From positions 248,001-312,000 of the forward strand of contig CAVZKG010000001.1 in NCBI GenBank assembly GCA_963775805.1: a stretch of 64,000 bases of DNA. The letters run 5' to 3'. The notes below the pieces were generated by a model. It made no database searches. It was not told where the DNA came from and saw nothing but the letters and a program-made list of their open reading frames with translations. Position numbers and translations under genes: made by a program. This DNA is from JAFAMB01 sp963775805 (GTDB lineage: Bacteria; Verrucomicrobiota; Verrucomicrobiia; Chthoniobacterales; JAFAMB01). Positions 1 through 8,347 of the stretch are shown piece by piece. The first letter of the stretch is position 1. Every line of letters starts with the position of its first letter.

Positions 1-456
1 TTCTCCATGTTTGCCGATCTTCTTCAGCAATTTCCCAAGGCTTGAACGCTCCGTCAGTGTCAGCGGCTCAAAAATCGTTTCCAGCCGTTCAGCGTGGATC
101 TTAAAGATCGGCCGAATCAGTGTGCTACCGGCTCTGGTAAGAACGACATAGGTGACCCGGCGATCCTCTGGAGAAGCTTTGCGACGCACAAGTTGTTTTC
201 TTTCGAGCCGATCGATTGCAGTAGTGATCGAACCGCTTGTTAGCATCACAAGCTTGCCGATCGTATTGACAGGTAATTGACCTTTATGAAGAAGCACTTC
301 GAGAACCGCAAAGTCCGACATTCCAAGGCCGGAAGCCGCAATGCTGCGCGCATCAACTTCTGACAGCGCACGATAGGCTTTCATTAGGATCAGCCATAGA
401 TGCGCTCCGGAAATATTGTTGGAAACAGCGTTAAAATGTGCTCCGCTCTTACCCAC
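1..456 (-). CDS. MarR-family transcriptional regulator (3' end cut by window)
   Basis: Reading the minus strand from a GTG at 456 gives 152 residues with no stop before the window edge, so the C-terminus is missing. The protein has the MarR order: a helical N-terminus (AHLWLILMKAYRAL), then a winged helix containing LPVNTIGKLVMLTSGSITTAIDRL, and a wing with RRKASPEDRRVTYVVLT, whose DxR element is the family signature. It probably acts as a dimeric DNA-binding repressor that responds to small phenolics or oxidants; the ligand cannot be read from sequence. The more obvious ATG at 384 would cut off the conserved first helix, so I prefer the GTG at 456. An 18-bp palindrome lies just upstream and suggests autoregulation. 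No divergent partner gene is convincing. Confidence 0.85.
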   Translation of the reverse strand, partial: MGKSGAHFNAVSNNISGAHLWLILMKAYRALSEVDARSIAASGLGMSDFAVLEVLLHKGQLPVNTIGKLVMLTSGSITTAIDRLERKQLVRRKASPEDRRVTYVVLTRAGSTLIRPIFKIHAERLETIFEPLTLTERSSLGKLLKKIGKHGE

Positions 457-462
457 TGCGAT

Positions 463-480
463 ATCTCTAAATCAAGAGAT
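463..480. promoter_or_regulatory. Palindromic MarR-type operator
   Basis: ATCTCT-AAATCA-AGAGAT is an 18-bp inverted repeat with perfect 6-bp arms and a 6-bp centre. It ends 6 bp upstream of the proposed GTG start of the MarR gene. MarR proteins typically bind 16-20 bp palindromes of this form in their own promoters. Autorepression is inferred from position and symmetry. Confidence 0.55.
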
Positions 481-565
481 GCCATGAGCAAAGAAAATTT
501 TCACGATAATCGATACTGCGAATCCTTCGCAGTTCCATGCATAATCCAAATTGCAGCGAATCGCT

Positions 566-2008
566 CTATGATTCAATCTCGGGGTTAATGTGGACGCGCG
601 TGACTTCCGGAATAGCCGTATGGATGGCGCGTTCCAGACCTGCCATCAGTTCGTGAGTCTGCGCTAGCGGGGTCGTGCCTCCGAAATGTTTTTTGAGCGT
701 TACCACCAGGCCTTCGTCAGTCACCAGCACGTCCTGAACAGTCACGTTTCTGGCCTCCGGCAGAATCGCGAGCGCCTCTTCGACCCGCCGAGTGGAGGGC
801 ACGTGTCGAACCGCGGGCTTCGGTTCGTCGCTCCTTGGTTCGAGGTGAACGGTGACCAGGATGGAGCCGGAGAGTTCTTTGATAATCGCTTTTTCCAGAG
901 TCTCGGAGTGACGATGTGCATCGGCGAGCGAAAGGTTGTCCGGGAGTTCCAGATCGAGCTCGATACGGGTTTCGCGCGCAACAAGATAAATATTGAGATT
1001 GTGAACCCGCAGGCCGAGCCGGTCCGCCACGGCGCGAACGCCGGCCGCGCGAGGCTCGTCTGGGGTTGCTGCCGGCTCAACATGCACGATGGCTTCGGCA
1101 TCCCCGAGTTCGGCGCTGATTTCTTTCTCGACGATTTCGCTAAGCTGATGCGCCGACTCCAGCGATGTGCCCCGAAGGGTACCTAGTTTTACCTCGACGA
1201 AGGGCCGGTTCCCGACGAAGCGGGGTCGTACAACGGCTGTGCCGGGAACGACACCGTCGACAGCTTCGACCCGTTTCTTGAGGCGATCAATCAACCCGAT
1301 CGGGACGTCGTCCATGAGCGCTCTGACGGCTTGGGAACCGAGCGACCAGACCGAACGGAATGCGATCGCGCCCACGGCCAACGCGGCGAAAGCATCCACA
1401 CGTGAGACAAGCCAATCAGGCAAATGCAGGGGGACCTTCAGCGCTATGGCGGAGAGGCCGATCAGCACTGAGATTGCGCCGAGCATGTCATTCGCAAAAT
1501 GTTCGGCGTCCGAAGCGAGGGCACTGCTTGAATGTTGGGCCGCGGCTTTGCGAAGCGCTTGAGCGCGAAAAAAATCGGTAATGACCGAAATGCCAAGGAC
1601 ACCGAACGCCCAGACACTCACACTGGGTGCAGCGGGATGGAGGAATATGGTGTCGAACGCGTGATAAAGAATCAGGACGCCAGTCCCGGCAAGCAGTGTC
1701 ATGCCGGCGAGCGCGCCGAGTTGTTCTGCGCGTTCGTGCCCATACGGGTGATTACTGTCCGGTGGGACGGCGGCCACGCGGACGACCAAAAGGGTGATCA
1801 GTGTCGAGATGAGATCGAGAAGAGAATGAGCAGCTTCCGCCAAAAGTCCAAGGCTACCGGAGAGCCATCCGACCAGCAGTTTCAGAGCGGCCAAGCTTCC
1901 GCTGGCAACAACCGAAGCGGTGGTTATGGCTTTTTTGGAATCAATCGCTTGGTCGCGTCGCACGGCGTTATTTGAGTAGGATACAAGGCGAATTCCAAGA
2001 GGATTCAC
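566..2008 (-). CDS. Cation diffusion facilitator (CDF) metal exporter with extended C-terminal domain
   Basis: This is an inner-membrane divalent metal/proton antiporter of the CDF family, 480 residues against the usual 300-ish. The transmembrane part (about residues 28-230) has the two metal-site signatures H61-x3-D65 (AEAAHSLLD) and H170-x3-D174 (DAEHFAND), plus the conserved HPYGHE at 87-92. The cytoplasmic region holds three successive ferredoxin-like ZT-dimer repeats rather than one, each marked by an H-containing helix with an L-E pair and a beta strand (IVHVEP, TVHLEP, RVHINPE). Metal specificity (Zn, Fe, Mn or Co) cannot be decided. The first codon is GTG; a second GTG at codon 16 is an alternative start. 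It is a single gene, ending 110 bp from the MarR gene. Confidence 0.9.
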   Translation of the reverse strand: MNPLGIRLVSYSNNAVRRDQAIDSKKAITTASVVASGSLAALKLLVGWLSGSLGLLAEAAHSLLDLISTLITLLVVRVAAVPPDSNHPYGHERAEQLGALAGMTLLAGTGVLILYHAFDTIFLHPAAPSVSVWAFGVLGISVITDFFRAQALRKAAAQHSSSALASDAEHFANDMLGAISVLIGLSAIALKVPLHLPDWLVSRVDAFAALAVGAIAFRSVWSLGSQAVRALMDDVPIGLIDRLKKRVEAVDGVVPGTAVVRPRFVGNRPFVEVKLGTLRGTSLESAHQLSEIVEKEISAELGDAEAIVHVEPAATPDEPRAAGVRAVADRLGLRVHNLNIYLVARETRIELDLELPDNLSLADAHRHSETLEKAIIKELSGSILVTVHLEPRSDEPKPAVRHVPSTRRVEEALAILPEARNVTVQDVLVTDEGLVVTLKKHFGGTTPLAQTHELMAGLERAIHTAIPEVTRVHINPEIES

Positions 2009-2020
2009 CGCCGCTGGCGA

Positions 2021-2068
2021 AGGAAGAAGTAAGAATTAAGAAGTAAGAATTAAGAAGGAAGAAGTAGA
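2021..2068. repeat. Purine-rich repeat AAGAAGTAAGAATTAAG
   Basis: The unit AAGTAAGAATTAAGAAG occurs about two and a half times in tandem between the CDF and TetR genes. The same sequence recurs at 54536-54560, so it is a dispersed family rather than chance. No function is visible. Confidence 0.7.
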
Positions 2069-2079
2069 GAACGCCCGTA

Positions 2080-2095
2080 CGCCGACACCGCATCC
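2080..2095 (-). repeat. Dispersed repeat GGATGCGGTGTCGGCG, copy 1
   Basis: The minus strand reads GGATGCGGTGTCGGCG. Related copies occur at 31589-31603, 31701-31716, 43598-43613 and 44677-44692, all in gene-free DNA. Confidence 0.6.
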
Positions 2096-2146
2096 TTAGG
2101 GTTGGGCACCCACCGTCCGTGGTGAATCCCCTTGAATTGAGAAAAC

Positions 2147-2188
2147 TTGACGGGGTAACGGAACTCATTTATTGATCGATCAGTCAAA
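2147..2188 (+). promoter_or_regulatory. Candidate promoter with overlapping TetR operator
   Basis: A TTGACG hexamer at 2147-2152 can act as a -35 box; a weak TATTGA lies 17 bp further on. Overlapping the -10 is an imperfect 21-bp palindrome centred on TGATCGATCA (2173-2182), with outer TTT/AAA symmetry. This is the form of many TetR-family operators. It ends just before the ATG at 2190, which argues for autorepression of the tetR-cyclase unit and against translation starting at the in-frame TTG at 2172 inside the palindrome. Confidence 0.5.
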
Positions 2189-2189
2189 A

Positions 2190-2888
2190 ATGGGACGTAA
2201 CGTTCTCTCCTCGAAAAGGATCCATGCCAACCAGAAGAAAACATCCGCTTCAGTCCTGCGAGCGGCAGAGCGAGTTTTTGCGAGGCACGGGTTCGCGGGA
2301 ACGTCGATGCGTGATATTTCGCGGGCTTCAGGTGTCTCACAGCCGCTGATTCATCATTACTTCAAGACGAAGCGTGATCTTTACAACGAGATCAAGCGTC
2401 AGATGATCCTGCGATTCGATGCGTTCTGGACGGATACGGCGCGGGAAATTGCAAACGACGAATGCATTCCGGCTGCTGTACTCCGGCGGATATTCGAATT
2501 TATCCGGGACAACCCAACCGTACTTCGCGTTGGGGCATGGTCTCAGCTGGAAGGGGACAATGCGCCTTGGCCCGGCGAACTGGAGGCACTGGAAAGGGTG
2601 TCGGGTTTTTTCTCAGCATCGCAGGCCGACGGTAGCATGCGATCAGATCTAAATCCGGTGCTCCTGACGATTCTAGTGGAAGGCTTCATGTTTTCCTGGT
2701 GGGAATACCGGGAGAGTTATCTGCGCTTATACAAAGGTATAACCGGCGACGAAAATCTTGACGAAAAAGTTTTGGGGGCTATGACCGATGTTTTCCTGCA
2801 CGGCACGTTGACAAATGCCCGACAGAAATCCGGAGCGCGGAAGAGCTTGGAGAGCCAGAAACAGGAACAGGGATTGAGATCGAATTAA
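2190..2888 (+). CDS. TetR-family transcriptional regulator
   Basis: This 232-residue dimeric repressor has a classical TetR N-terminal helix-turn-helix (AERVFARHGFAGTSMRDISR followed by ASGVSQPLIHHYFKTKRDLY) and an all-helical ligand-binding C-terminal half with no recognisable ligand motif. I chose the ATG at 2190; a TTG at 2172 would add six residues but lies within the palindrome described above. The gene ends 4 bp before the hopene cyclase start, so the two are almost certainly co-transcribed. The regulator may therefore control hopanoid synthesis, which is inference from context only. The last about 30 residues are charged and low-complexity. Confidence 0.88.
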   Translation: MGRNVLSSKRIHANQKKTSASVLRAAERVFARHGFAGTSMRDISRASGVSQPLIHHYFKTKRDLYNEIKRQMILRFDAFWTDTAREIANDECIPAAVLRRIFEFIRDNPTVLRVGAWSQLEGDNAPWPGELEALERVSGFFSASQADGSMRSDLNPVLLTILVEGFMFSWWEYRESYLRLYKGITGDENLDEKVLGAMTDVFLHGTLTNARQKSGARKSLESQKQEQGLRSN

Positions 2889-2892
2889 CCAG

Positions 2893-3612
2893 ATGAGTGG
2901 ACGCTTCAGACATTCGCTTGATGTAACAAATCGGATGAGGGAATCGATTCCGGGAACCGCGGAGCGTCTCGGCAGCGCGATTGCTAACGGAGTCGAATGG
3001 CTTTTGGATCGGCAGGAAAAGGAAGGCTTCTGGGTAGGAATGCTGGAATCAAATTCCTGCATGGAAGCTCAGTGGATCCTGGCAATGCACTTTCTAGGAA
3101 TCGAAGACGAAAGAAAGCGCGCCGGGATGGTGGCATCGATCCTGAACGAACAACGGGCCGACGGTTCGTGGGAGGTTTACCACAACGCACCTGCCGGTGA
3201 TATCAATACAACGGTTGAATGCTACGCCGCGCTGCGATGTGCCGGCTATTCCGCCGATGCCGACGTGCTCGTGCGGGCACGGGCTTGGATTTTCGCGAGA
3301 GGCGGGTTGAGCCAGACTCGAGTCTTCACCCGTTACTGGCTGGCATTGATTGGGGAATGGCCATGGCAGGCGACGCCGACGTTGCCACCCGAGTTGATCT
3401 GCACACCGCTCTGGTTCCCGTTCAATATCTATCATTTTGCGTCATGGGCGCGTGCAACCATTATCCCGTTGAGCGTCCTATCAGCGCGCCGGCCAGTGAA
3501 ACCGCTCCCTGCGGGGGCGCGACTGGACGAATTATTTCCAAACGGGAGAGAGAGTTTTGATCACCGGCTTACGCCAAAGAAAAGATTCTTTTCATGGGAG
3601 AGCTTTTTTTGA
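2893..3612 (+). CDS. shc: Squalene-hopene cyclase, N-terminal part (ends at frameshift)
   Basis: This 239-residue frame encodes the first third of a class II triterpene cyclase, which folds squalene into hopene at the membrane. It shows a QW-type element (QEKEGFWVGMLESNSCMEAQ) and a second (QRADGSWEVY), then the helical PLWFPFNIYHFASWARAT block conserved in bacterial cyclases. The frame stops at TGA 3610-3612 immediately after FSWESFF. In intact cyclases this segment continues directly into a motif like LxxDRLL, which is present here in the -1 frame. The break falls in a run of seven T, where one extra T would restore a single protein of about 740 residues. It could be a sequencing error, a null or phase-variable allele, or programmed frameshifting. 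Confidence 0.85.
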   Translation: MSGRFRHSLDVTNRMRESIPGTAERLGSAIANGVEWLLDRQEKEGFWVGMLESNSCMEAQWILAMHFLGIEDERKRAGMVASILNEQRADGSWEVYHNAPAGDINTTVECYAALRCAGYSADADVLVRARAWIFARGGLSQTRVFTRYWLALIGEWPWQATPTLPPELICTPLWFPFNIYHFASWARATIIPLSVLSARRPVKPLPAGARLDELFPNGRESFDHRLTPKKRFFSWESFF

Positions 3613-5114
3613 TGACGGATCGTCTATTGAGCCGATACGTCGAGTTTCCGATTCAACCGGGGCGCGAACTTGCGATTCGTCTCTGCATAGAGTGGATAAT
3701 CAAGCACCAGGATGCAGATGGCGCATGGGGCGGAATTCAGCCTCCATGGGTCTATTCGCTCATGGCACTCTATACGGAAGGTTGCGGGACGGACCATCCG
3801 GTTGTTTCGAAAGGGATTAATGCCTTGGACGCGCACTGGTCTTACGAAAGGAACGGTGGCCTCTATATCCAGGCGAGCGAGTCACCTGTTTGGGACACGG
3901 TGTTGACTTTGCAGGCGCTGATGGACAGTGGGCGCTCGCCTGCTGATTGCGAGGCGATGACCCGTGCGATCGACTGGATCGTGCAGAAGCAGGTGACAGC
4001 GCCTGGAGACTGGCAAGTGAAGGTTTCTTCTGCTCTGCCAGGGGGCTGGTCGTTTGAGCGCGCGAATGATTCGTATCCCGATGTCGACGATACTGCGGTA
4101 GCCGTTTTGGTTCTTGCCCGGGCGCGGCGGACCCACAGCAACCCGGCCGCTATTGATCACGCGATGAAGCGAGCCGTGCGCTGGATGCTTGCTTTGCAAA
4201 GTTCCAATGGTGGCTGGGCTTCTTTCGATCGGGATAACACAAATTCGCTGTTGACAAAACTACCGTTTTGCGATTTCGGCGAAGTGCTCGATCCACCGAC
4301 CGTTGATGTGACGGCTCACGTCGTGGAGGCGCTTTCTTATTTGGGTTGGACGGTTAACGATCGACCGATTGCGCGTGCACTTGCGTTCATTAAAGACCAG
4401 CAGGAAGCGGATGGAAGCTGGTTCGGTCGCTGGGGTGTAAATCACATTTATGGGACGGCGGCGGTTCTTCCGGCGCTAGCGGCAATCGGGGAGGACCTTT
4501 CGGCCCTGTATATTTCGCTGGCAGGCGACTGGATAGCGGAACATCAAAACGTGGATGGAGGCTGGGGAGAAACGCCTGCTTCGTACGTCGACGATTCGTT
4601 GCGGGGAGTTGGAGATAGCACCGCATCACAAACGGCCTGGGCACTGATGGCCCTTCTATCGATACCAACACTACGCTACGACAAATCCATTGAAGCGGGG
4701 ATTGAGTACCTTTTGGGCACGCAGTACGAGGGAACCTGGCATGAGCCGCAATACACCGGGACCGGATTCCCTGGATATGGCATTGGATCTAGGCCGGGTG
4801 GCGAAGCGCACGAACGAGGGATTTCGATTCAGCAGGGGCTCGAAGTGAGCAGAGGATTCATGATTAACTATAATTTGTATCGTCATTATTTTCCACTGAT
4901 GGCGCTTAGCCGTGCCAGGTCGCGAAGCGGAGTGGATGACGATGGATCCGTGCTCAATGTGGATCTGACGCCGTCGGGTACGACGCGTGTGCAGAAGGTC
5001 CATTTCATGGAAAGCGTTTCGGGAGCCGTCCCTCGTCGGAAGCGGCATCGCAGCACGATTGTCGCGCGGCGACTGATCAGGAAAACTGCGCAGCTTTTGT
5101 CGCGGCGATTTTAA
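3594..5114 (+). CDS. shc: Squalene-hopene cyclase, catalytic part (-1 frame)
   Basis: This frame holds the catalytic two thirds of the cyclase. The protonating DxDD motif is intact (YPDVDDTAV, residues 163-166 counted from the ATG at 3594). Four QW repeats are visible (QDADGAWGG, QSSNGGWASF, QEADGSWFGRWG, QNVDGGWGET), as is PFCDFGEV. The C-terminus has the YTGTGFPGYG block, a roughly 25-residue insertion found in many cyclases, then GFMINYNLYRHYFPLMAL and a basic extension of about 70 residues. The ATG at 3594 lies inside the upstream frame and has no clear ribosome-binding site, so independent translation is doubtful. Homology joins the frames at about 3604. Nothing else in this part is damaged, which favours a recent or reversible frameshift. 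Confidence 0.88.
   Translation: MGELFLMTDRLLSRYVEFPIQPGRELAIRLCIEWIIKHQDADGAWGGIQPPWVYSLMALYTEGCGTDHPVVSKGINALDAHWSYERNGGLYIQASESPVWDTVLTLQALMDSGRSPADCEAMTRAIDWIVQKQVTAPGDWQVKVSSALPGGWSFERANDSYPDVDDTAVAVLVLARARRTHSNPAAIDHAMKRAVRWMLALQSSNGGWASFDRDNTNSLLTKLPFCDFGEVLDPPTVDVTAHVVEALSYLGWTVNDRPIARALAFIKDQQEADGSWFGRWGVNHIYGTAAVLPALAAIGEDLSALYISLAGDWIAEHQNVDGGWGETPASYVDDSLRGVGDSTASQTAWALMALLSIPTLRYDKSIEAGIEYLLGTQYEGTWHEPQYTGTGFPGYGIGSRPGGEAHERGISIQQGLEVSRGFMINYNLYRHYFPLMALSRARSRSGVDDDGSVLNVDLTPSGTTRVQKVHFMESVSGAVPRRKRHRSTIVARRLIRKTAQLLSRRF
3603..3612 (+). other. T7 homopolymer frameshift site in shc
   Basis: The 0 frame reads AGC TTT TTT TGA; the homologous continuation is in the -1 frame, CTT TTT TTG ATG. 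Seven T are present where eight would keep the frame. C-TTT-TTT is only a partial match to the X-XXY-YYZ slippery heptamer, and I see no strong downstream stem. Confidence 0.8.
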
Positions 5115-5235
5115 TGTAGAGGTTGCAGATGCGTTTTACGTTGCGATCACTGGAGTCTGTGTAAATTAACAGGCGTTTGGACTTCGAGTTTACGGAATGC
5201 ACGAAGAGACCCAATGCGTGATTTCAATACACGAT

Positions 5236-5460
5236 ATGAAAATCTTCTTGTTCCGAATGTTATTCGCTGGCGGGGCCATGATGGCCGTTGCGTTCATTTC
5301 CGGATGCGCCAGTGATCAGGGAACGCTGCAAAGCAGGATCGAGAACAAAATCGATAATTCGACCAACACGAGCAACGTGACTCCAAGCACGGAGCACTAC
5401 AATTCTTTCGCGCAAGACTTTGAACCTGCGTGGCCGTTCGGACCGTACTCACAGCAGTAA
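5236..5460 (+). CDS. Small lipoprotein of unknown function
   Basis: The 74-residue product starts at the ATG at 5236 (MKIFLFRM...). It has a hydrophobic leader of about 20 residues and a lipobox (FISGCAS) with the lipidated Cys near residue 23. The mature part is about 50 residues, Asn/Ser/Thr-rich, and ends in an aromatic and proline stretch (EPAWPFGPYSQQ). No family is recognised. It lies about 120 bp downstream of the cyclase gene and may be transcribed with it. Attachment to a membrane facing the periplasm follows from the lipobox. Confidence 0.7.
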   Translation: MKIFLFRMLFAGGAMMAVAFISGCASDQGTLQSRIENKIDNSTNTSNVTPSTEHYNSFAQDFEPAWPFGPYSQQ

Positions 5461-5555
5461 CGAAGATTCTGTTTTCGGTCATGTGCTGTCGGGGTTGAGC
5501 ACAAACAAAAACGGACGACTCTAATTTGCGATAGACATCCCAGCGGATGTCCCTC

Positions 5556-6590
5556 CTAAACGGTGAAAACCATCTTTCCCTGGATGCCACCGGCCTCCAG
5601 GCGTTCGTGCCCGTGACGAATAGTTTCGACAGAAAGTTCGCCTATATTTTGGATGCCAACCGGCCAGAGACGCTGTGCTTCGTACAAGAACGTCAATTCG
5701 TGGAGTTGTTGCGTGTATTGGTGCCAGTGCTCTTTTTTGCCGTACAACCCCGCAGCGCCGAGTAAATGAAAATGGAGAGAGGCAGACCGGCGGAAGAGCG
5801 GACTGGCTCTTCCGTGCCAAACGGGAACGGTGAAAGGATCGATCTCTTCGACGGTCGAGACGATGTCTCCGTCGAAATCAACCAATTCAAAACAGAGCCG
5901 CTTCATGTCCCCGCCGACGAAATCGAATACCTTGGCGAATAACGCGCCGCCATTTGCGGCGATCGCTTCCTCAGTCAGCTGTTTAAGGCCCTTCCCTGGA
6001 TAGTGTATCACCTGTTCGGGCGCGACGCGGAGTTGATCGATGATGAAGCGGGCGCTGGCTTCGCGACCGGATGTCGTAACGATTTTTTCGACGCCTATCA
6101 TCTGAAGAATCTGGATCGCTGCAGAGCCGAGTCCACCCGCGCCTCCGGCAACAAATACGGAATGATTCGGAGTTGGTTTGCCCTTTAGACGGATAGATTG
6201 ATTTGCGGTCAAGCCGACCACCGGGACAGAAGCCGCTTCCTCGACTGACAAGATTCGCGGTCTCACAGTCACAAAATCATGCGGCACGGCCACATATTCG
6301 GCATAAGCGCCATTGCTGCACTTGCCACCGGTATATGCCCAGACATCATCACCAACTCTGAGTCGGCCGACATTCTTGCCGACTTCTTCGATGACCCCTG
6401 CGGCATCGTGCCCCAGGACCATTGGGAGATCACCGCCGAAATGGCCTTGTCGAATTTTATAATCGATTGGATTAAACGATCCGGCTTGGATTCGTATCAA
6501 GACCTCTTCCGCACCGGGCCTCGGAATCTCTCTTTGAGTTTCGACAAAATTCTCTACCCCTCCGAAGCTGCCAATCTCTATTACTTTCAT
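5556..6590 (-). CDS. Zinc-independent MDR-family NADPH:quinone-type oxidoreductase
   Basis: This 344-residue member of the medium-chain dehydrogenase/reductase superfamily has an N-terminal GroES-like domain (residues about 25-130, with GSFNPIDYKIRQG and the LGHDAAGVIEEVG turn). A Rossmann domain follows with the NADPH loop AGGAGGLGSAAIQ. The structural-zinc cysteine cluster of alcohol dehydrogenases is absent, as in quinone oxidoreductases and enoyl reductases. It is probably a cytosolic NADPH-dependent reductase of quinones or enones; the substrate is unknown. It stands alone, divided from the downstream genes by about 200 bp with no clear feature. Confidence 0.85.
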   Translation of the reverse strand: MKVIEIGSFGGVENFVETQREIPRPGAEEVLIRIQAGSFNPIDYKIRQGHFGGDLPMVLGHDAAGVIEEVGKNVGRLRVGDDVWAYTGGKCSNGAYAEYVAVPHDFVTVRPRILSVEEAASVPVVGLTANQSIRLKGKPTPNHSVFVAGGAGGLGSAAIQILQMIGVEKIVTTSGREASARFIIDQLRVAPEQVIHYPGKGLKQLTEEAIAANGGALFAKVFDFVGGDMKRLCFELVDFDGDIVSTVEEIDPFTVPVWHGRASPLFRRSASLHFHLLGAAGLYGKKEHWHQYTQQLHELTFLYEAQRLWPVGIQNIGELSVETIRHGHERLEAGGIQGKMVFTV

Positions 6591-6794
6591 GATCGTTTCG
6601 CTCCTCTGATGCTAGCGCGAAGGAGATAAAGATGACAAAGAATCTATTTTGGTCGCAATGATCCGAGACGCAACTGTCCCGAAAGGATCTTTTAGACGTG
6701 ACCCTCATGGTGCGTGGTGCGCGTCTTTTTTTCTGCCGGGAACCGGCAACTTTTCACGGGGATGAGAGAAATGCGGGCTAGAGAGGCGAGTCGG

Positions 6795-7280
6795 TCAATG
6801 TTTCGCTGACGGCTTATTGAGATCTTGAAATTTTTTGATCTGAGCCGGAGTCAATATGGTTGCGAGTTCGTCCAATTCCTCGCGTGTGACTTTCTCCTTT
6901 GTGTGTCGAGGCTTAGCTGGAGAATCACCCTGCGAAGCCGTATCAGCGTTATCCTGACTGGAGCCTTGAGTGCCACGATGGTGCCCGCCTCCAGCCGGCT
7001 TTTGCGTTGCGGGATACTCCGCGCTGGTGCTGCTGAGCGGATCTCTGTATTTGACGACTATATCTTCGAAGCGGTCCTTCTGCTCCGGAGTGATGCCGAT
7101 CTGGGTTTCCATTCGGGTCAGACTCGGATCTGAATAATGGACAACGATCGGGTCCTCAGCGAAACCCCGCTGGGCGAAAGTTAACAAAAACAGCGTCCAG
7201 ATGCGCGGTTGCAAAAAGGGAGCCAGTCGGAAGCATTGGCGAAGGACGAGTAAAAGGGAACGGGTACCGATCTCTTTCAT
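6795..7280 (-). CDS. Exported protein with LTxxQ-like motifs
   Basis: This is a 161-residue protein with a basic N-terminus and a hydrophobic stretch ending near RGFAEDP, consistent with Sec export. Two short helical elements resemble the LTxxQ motif of Spy/CpxP-like periplasmic proteins: GITPEQKDRFEDIV and ILTPAQIKKFQDL. They are separated by a low-complexity, charged linker rich in Gly, Thr and Gln. A periplasmic chaperone or stress role is possible but the match is weak. It ends close to 6790 and lies upstream of the MDR gene in the same direction; the sugar transporter operon ends 92 bp before it. Confidence 0.6.
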   Translation of the reverse strand: MKEIGTRSLLLVLRQCFRLAPFLQPRIWTLFLLTFAQRGFAEDPIVVHYSDPSLTRMETQIGITPEQKDRFEDIVVKYRDPLSSTSAEYPATQKPAGGGHHRGTQGSSQDNADTASQGDSPAKPRHTKEKVTREELDELATILTPAQIKKFQDLNKPSAKH

Positions 7281-7371
7281 AGCTGGTTATTCAAAGACGC
7301 CTGACCCAGGTCGACGGTTACGCGTCGATCTTGTGAGCGCCACGCTCCCTCCTTTTCGCCATCGCGGGGGG

Positions 7372-8343
7372 CTACTTTACGATCACGATTTTGGATCGAT
7401 CAATCGTAAGTGCCACAGCAAGGATGAGTACCAGTCCGAATACAATCTGTTGAGCAAAGATATTTACGCCGACGAAAGTCATTCCGACTCGGACGATCGT
7501 GATGATCAATGCTCCGACGGCTGTACGCCCAATTCCGCCAGCACCACCGGTAATCGCGGTGCCCCCAACGATGACCGAAGCGATCGCCGGTAACAACAAT
7601 TGATCGGCCAGAGTCGGAGATCCGCTGCCCTGTCTTCCAGCCATCAGGACTCCGGCTAACGCCGCCAACGCACCGGAGATAGCGAAAGCAATTATTTTGA
7701 AACGATTAACTTTCACGCCGGAAGCCCAAGTGGCTGGTTCGCCGGCTCCAATTGCAATGCTATAACGCCCGAATGGCGTGAATTTCTGACACAGGATGCC
7801 GAGCGCGGCAACAATCCCGGCAATCCAAATGACGTTTGGCAAACCGAGCAAGCGGCCGTCTACCCAGGTCAAATAAGCGCGGCCCGATTCGTTAATACTG
7901 ATGGCCCGTTCGTTTGAGAGGAGAAGGGCCGCCGAAACGAGCAATCCGCTCGTAGCCAGGGTCACAATAAACGAAGGAATCTTGAGCCAGACGTGAAACA
8001 ATCCGCTGGCTGCTCCGACCAGCAATCCCATTGCCAGGGCGACGAAGAGATATCCGTAGCCATAGGCCGGGAGCATAGTCGCGGCAATCACGCTGGCAAA
8101 AGAGCAGATCGCTTGAATTGATAAATCAATACTCCCTAACATGACGACGAACGTCGAACCGGCACCTAGCATGAAGAGAATCGCGGTATCGGCGACGGTG
8201 ACGATCAGGCTCTCTAGTTTAAAAAAACTGGGTCGCACGGTGCCAATCACCAAAACCAAACCAATCAGCACTAGGACGGGAGCAAATGCGCGAAGTTGTT
8301 CCCTTAGATTCCGAGTTTTCAGTGTGGCGGATGGTGAAGGCAT
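7372..8343 (-). CDS. Sugar ABC transporter permease (RbsC-like)
   Basis: This 323-residue inner-membrane permease belongs to the ribose/xylose/galactose branch of the branched-chain permease superfamily. It has eight or more hydrophobic segments, the diagnostic GSIDLSIQAICSFASVIAA stretch and the C-terminal GGTAITGGAGGIGRTAVGA loop that contacts the ATPase. It is the last gene of a minus-strand operon (binding protein, permease, ATPase, permease); the ATPase stop is 5 bp upstream. Having two non-identical permeases suggests a heterodimeric channel. The sugar is unknown, though the neighbouring xylulokinase-like kinase points to a pentose or pentitol. Confidence 0.9.
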   Translation of the reverse strand: MPSPSATLKTRNLREQLRAFAPVLVLIGLVLVIGTVRPSFFKLESLIVTVADTAILFMLGAGSTFVVMLGSIDLSIQAICSFASVIAATMLPAYGYGYLFVALAMGLLVGAASGLFHVWLKIPSFIVTLATSGLLVSAALLLSNERAISINESGRAYLTWVDGRLLGLPNVIWIAGIVAALGILCQKFTPFGRYSIAIGAGEPATWASGVKVNRFKIIAFAISGALAALAGVLMAGRQGSGSPTLADQLLLPAIASVIVGGTAITGGAGGIGRTAVGALIITIVRVGMTFVGVNIFAQQIVFGLVLILAVALTIDRSKIVIVK

Positions 8344-8347
8344 ATTC

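Noticed and set aside
400..588. Plus-strand 62-codon frame near the MarR operator
   Set aside because: It starts inside the MarR gene and overlaps the CDF gene end; no conserved features. A shorter frame from 483 is equally unsupported.
6690..6732. Possible intrinsic terminator with T7 run
   Set aside because: The stem AGACG/CGTCT is short with a long loop, and the T-run lies on the plus strand whereas both flanking genes are on the minus strand.
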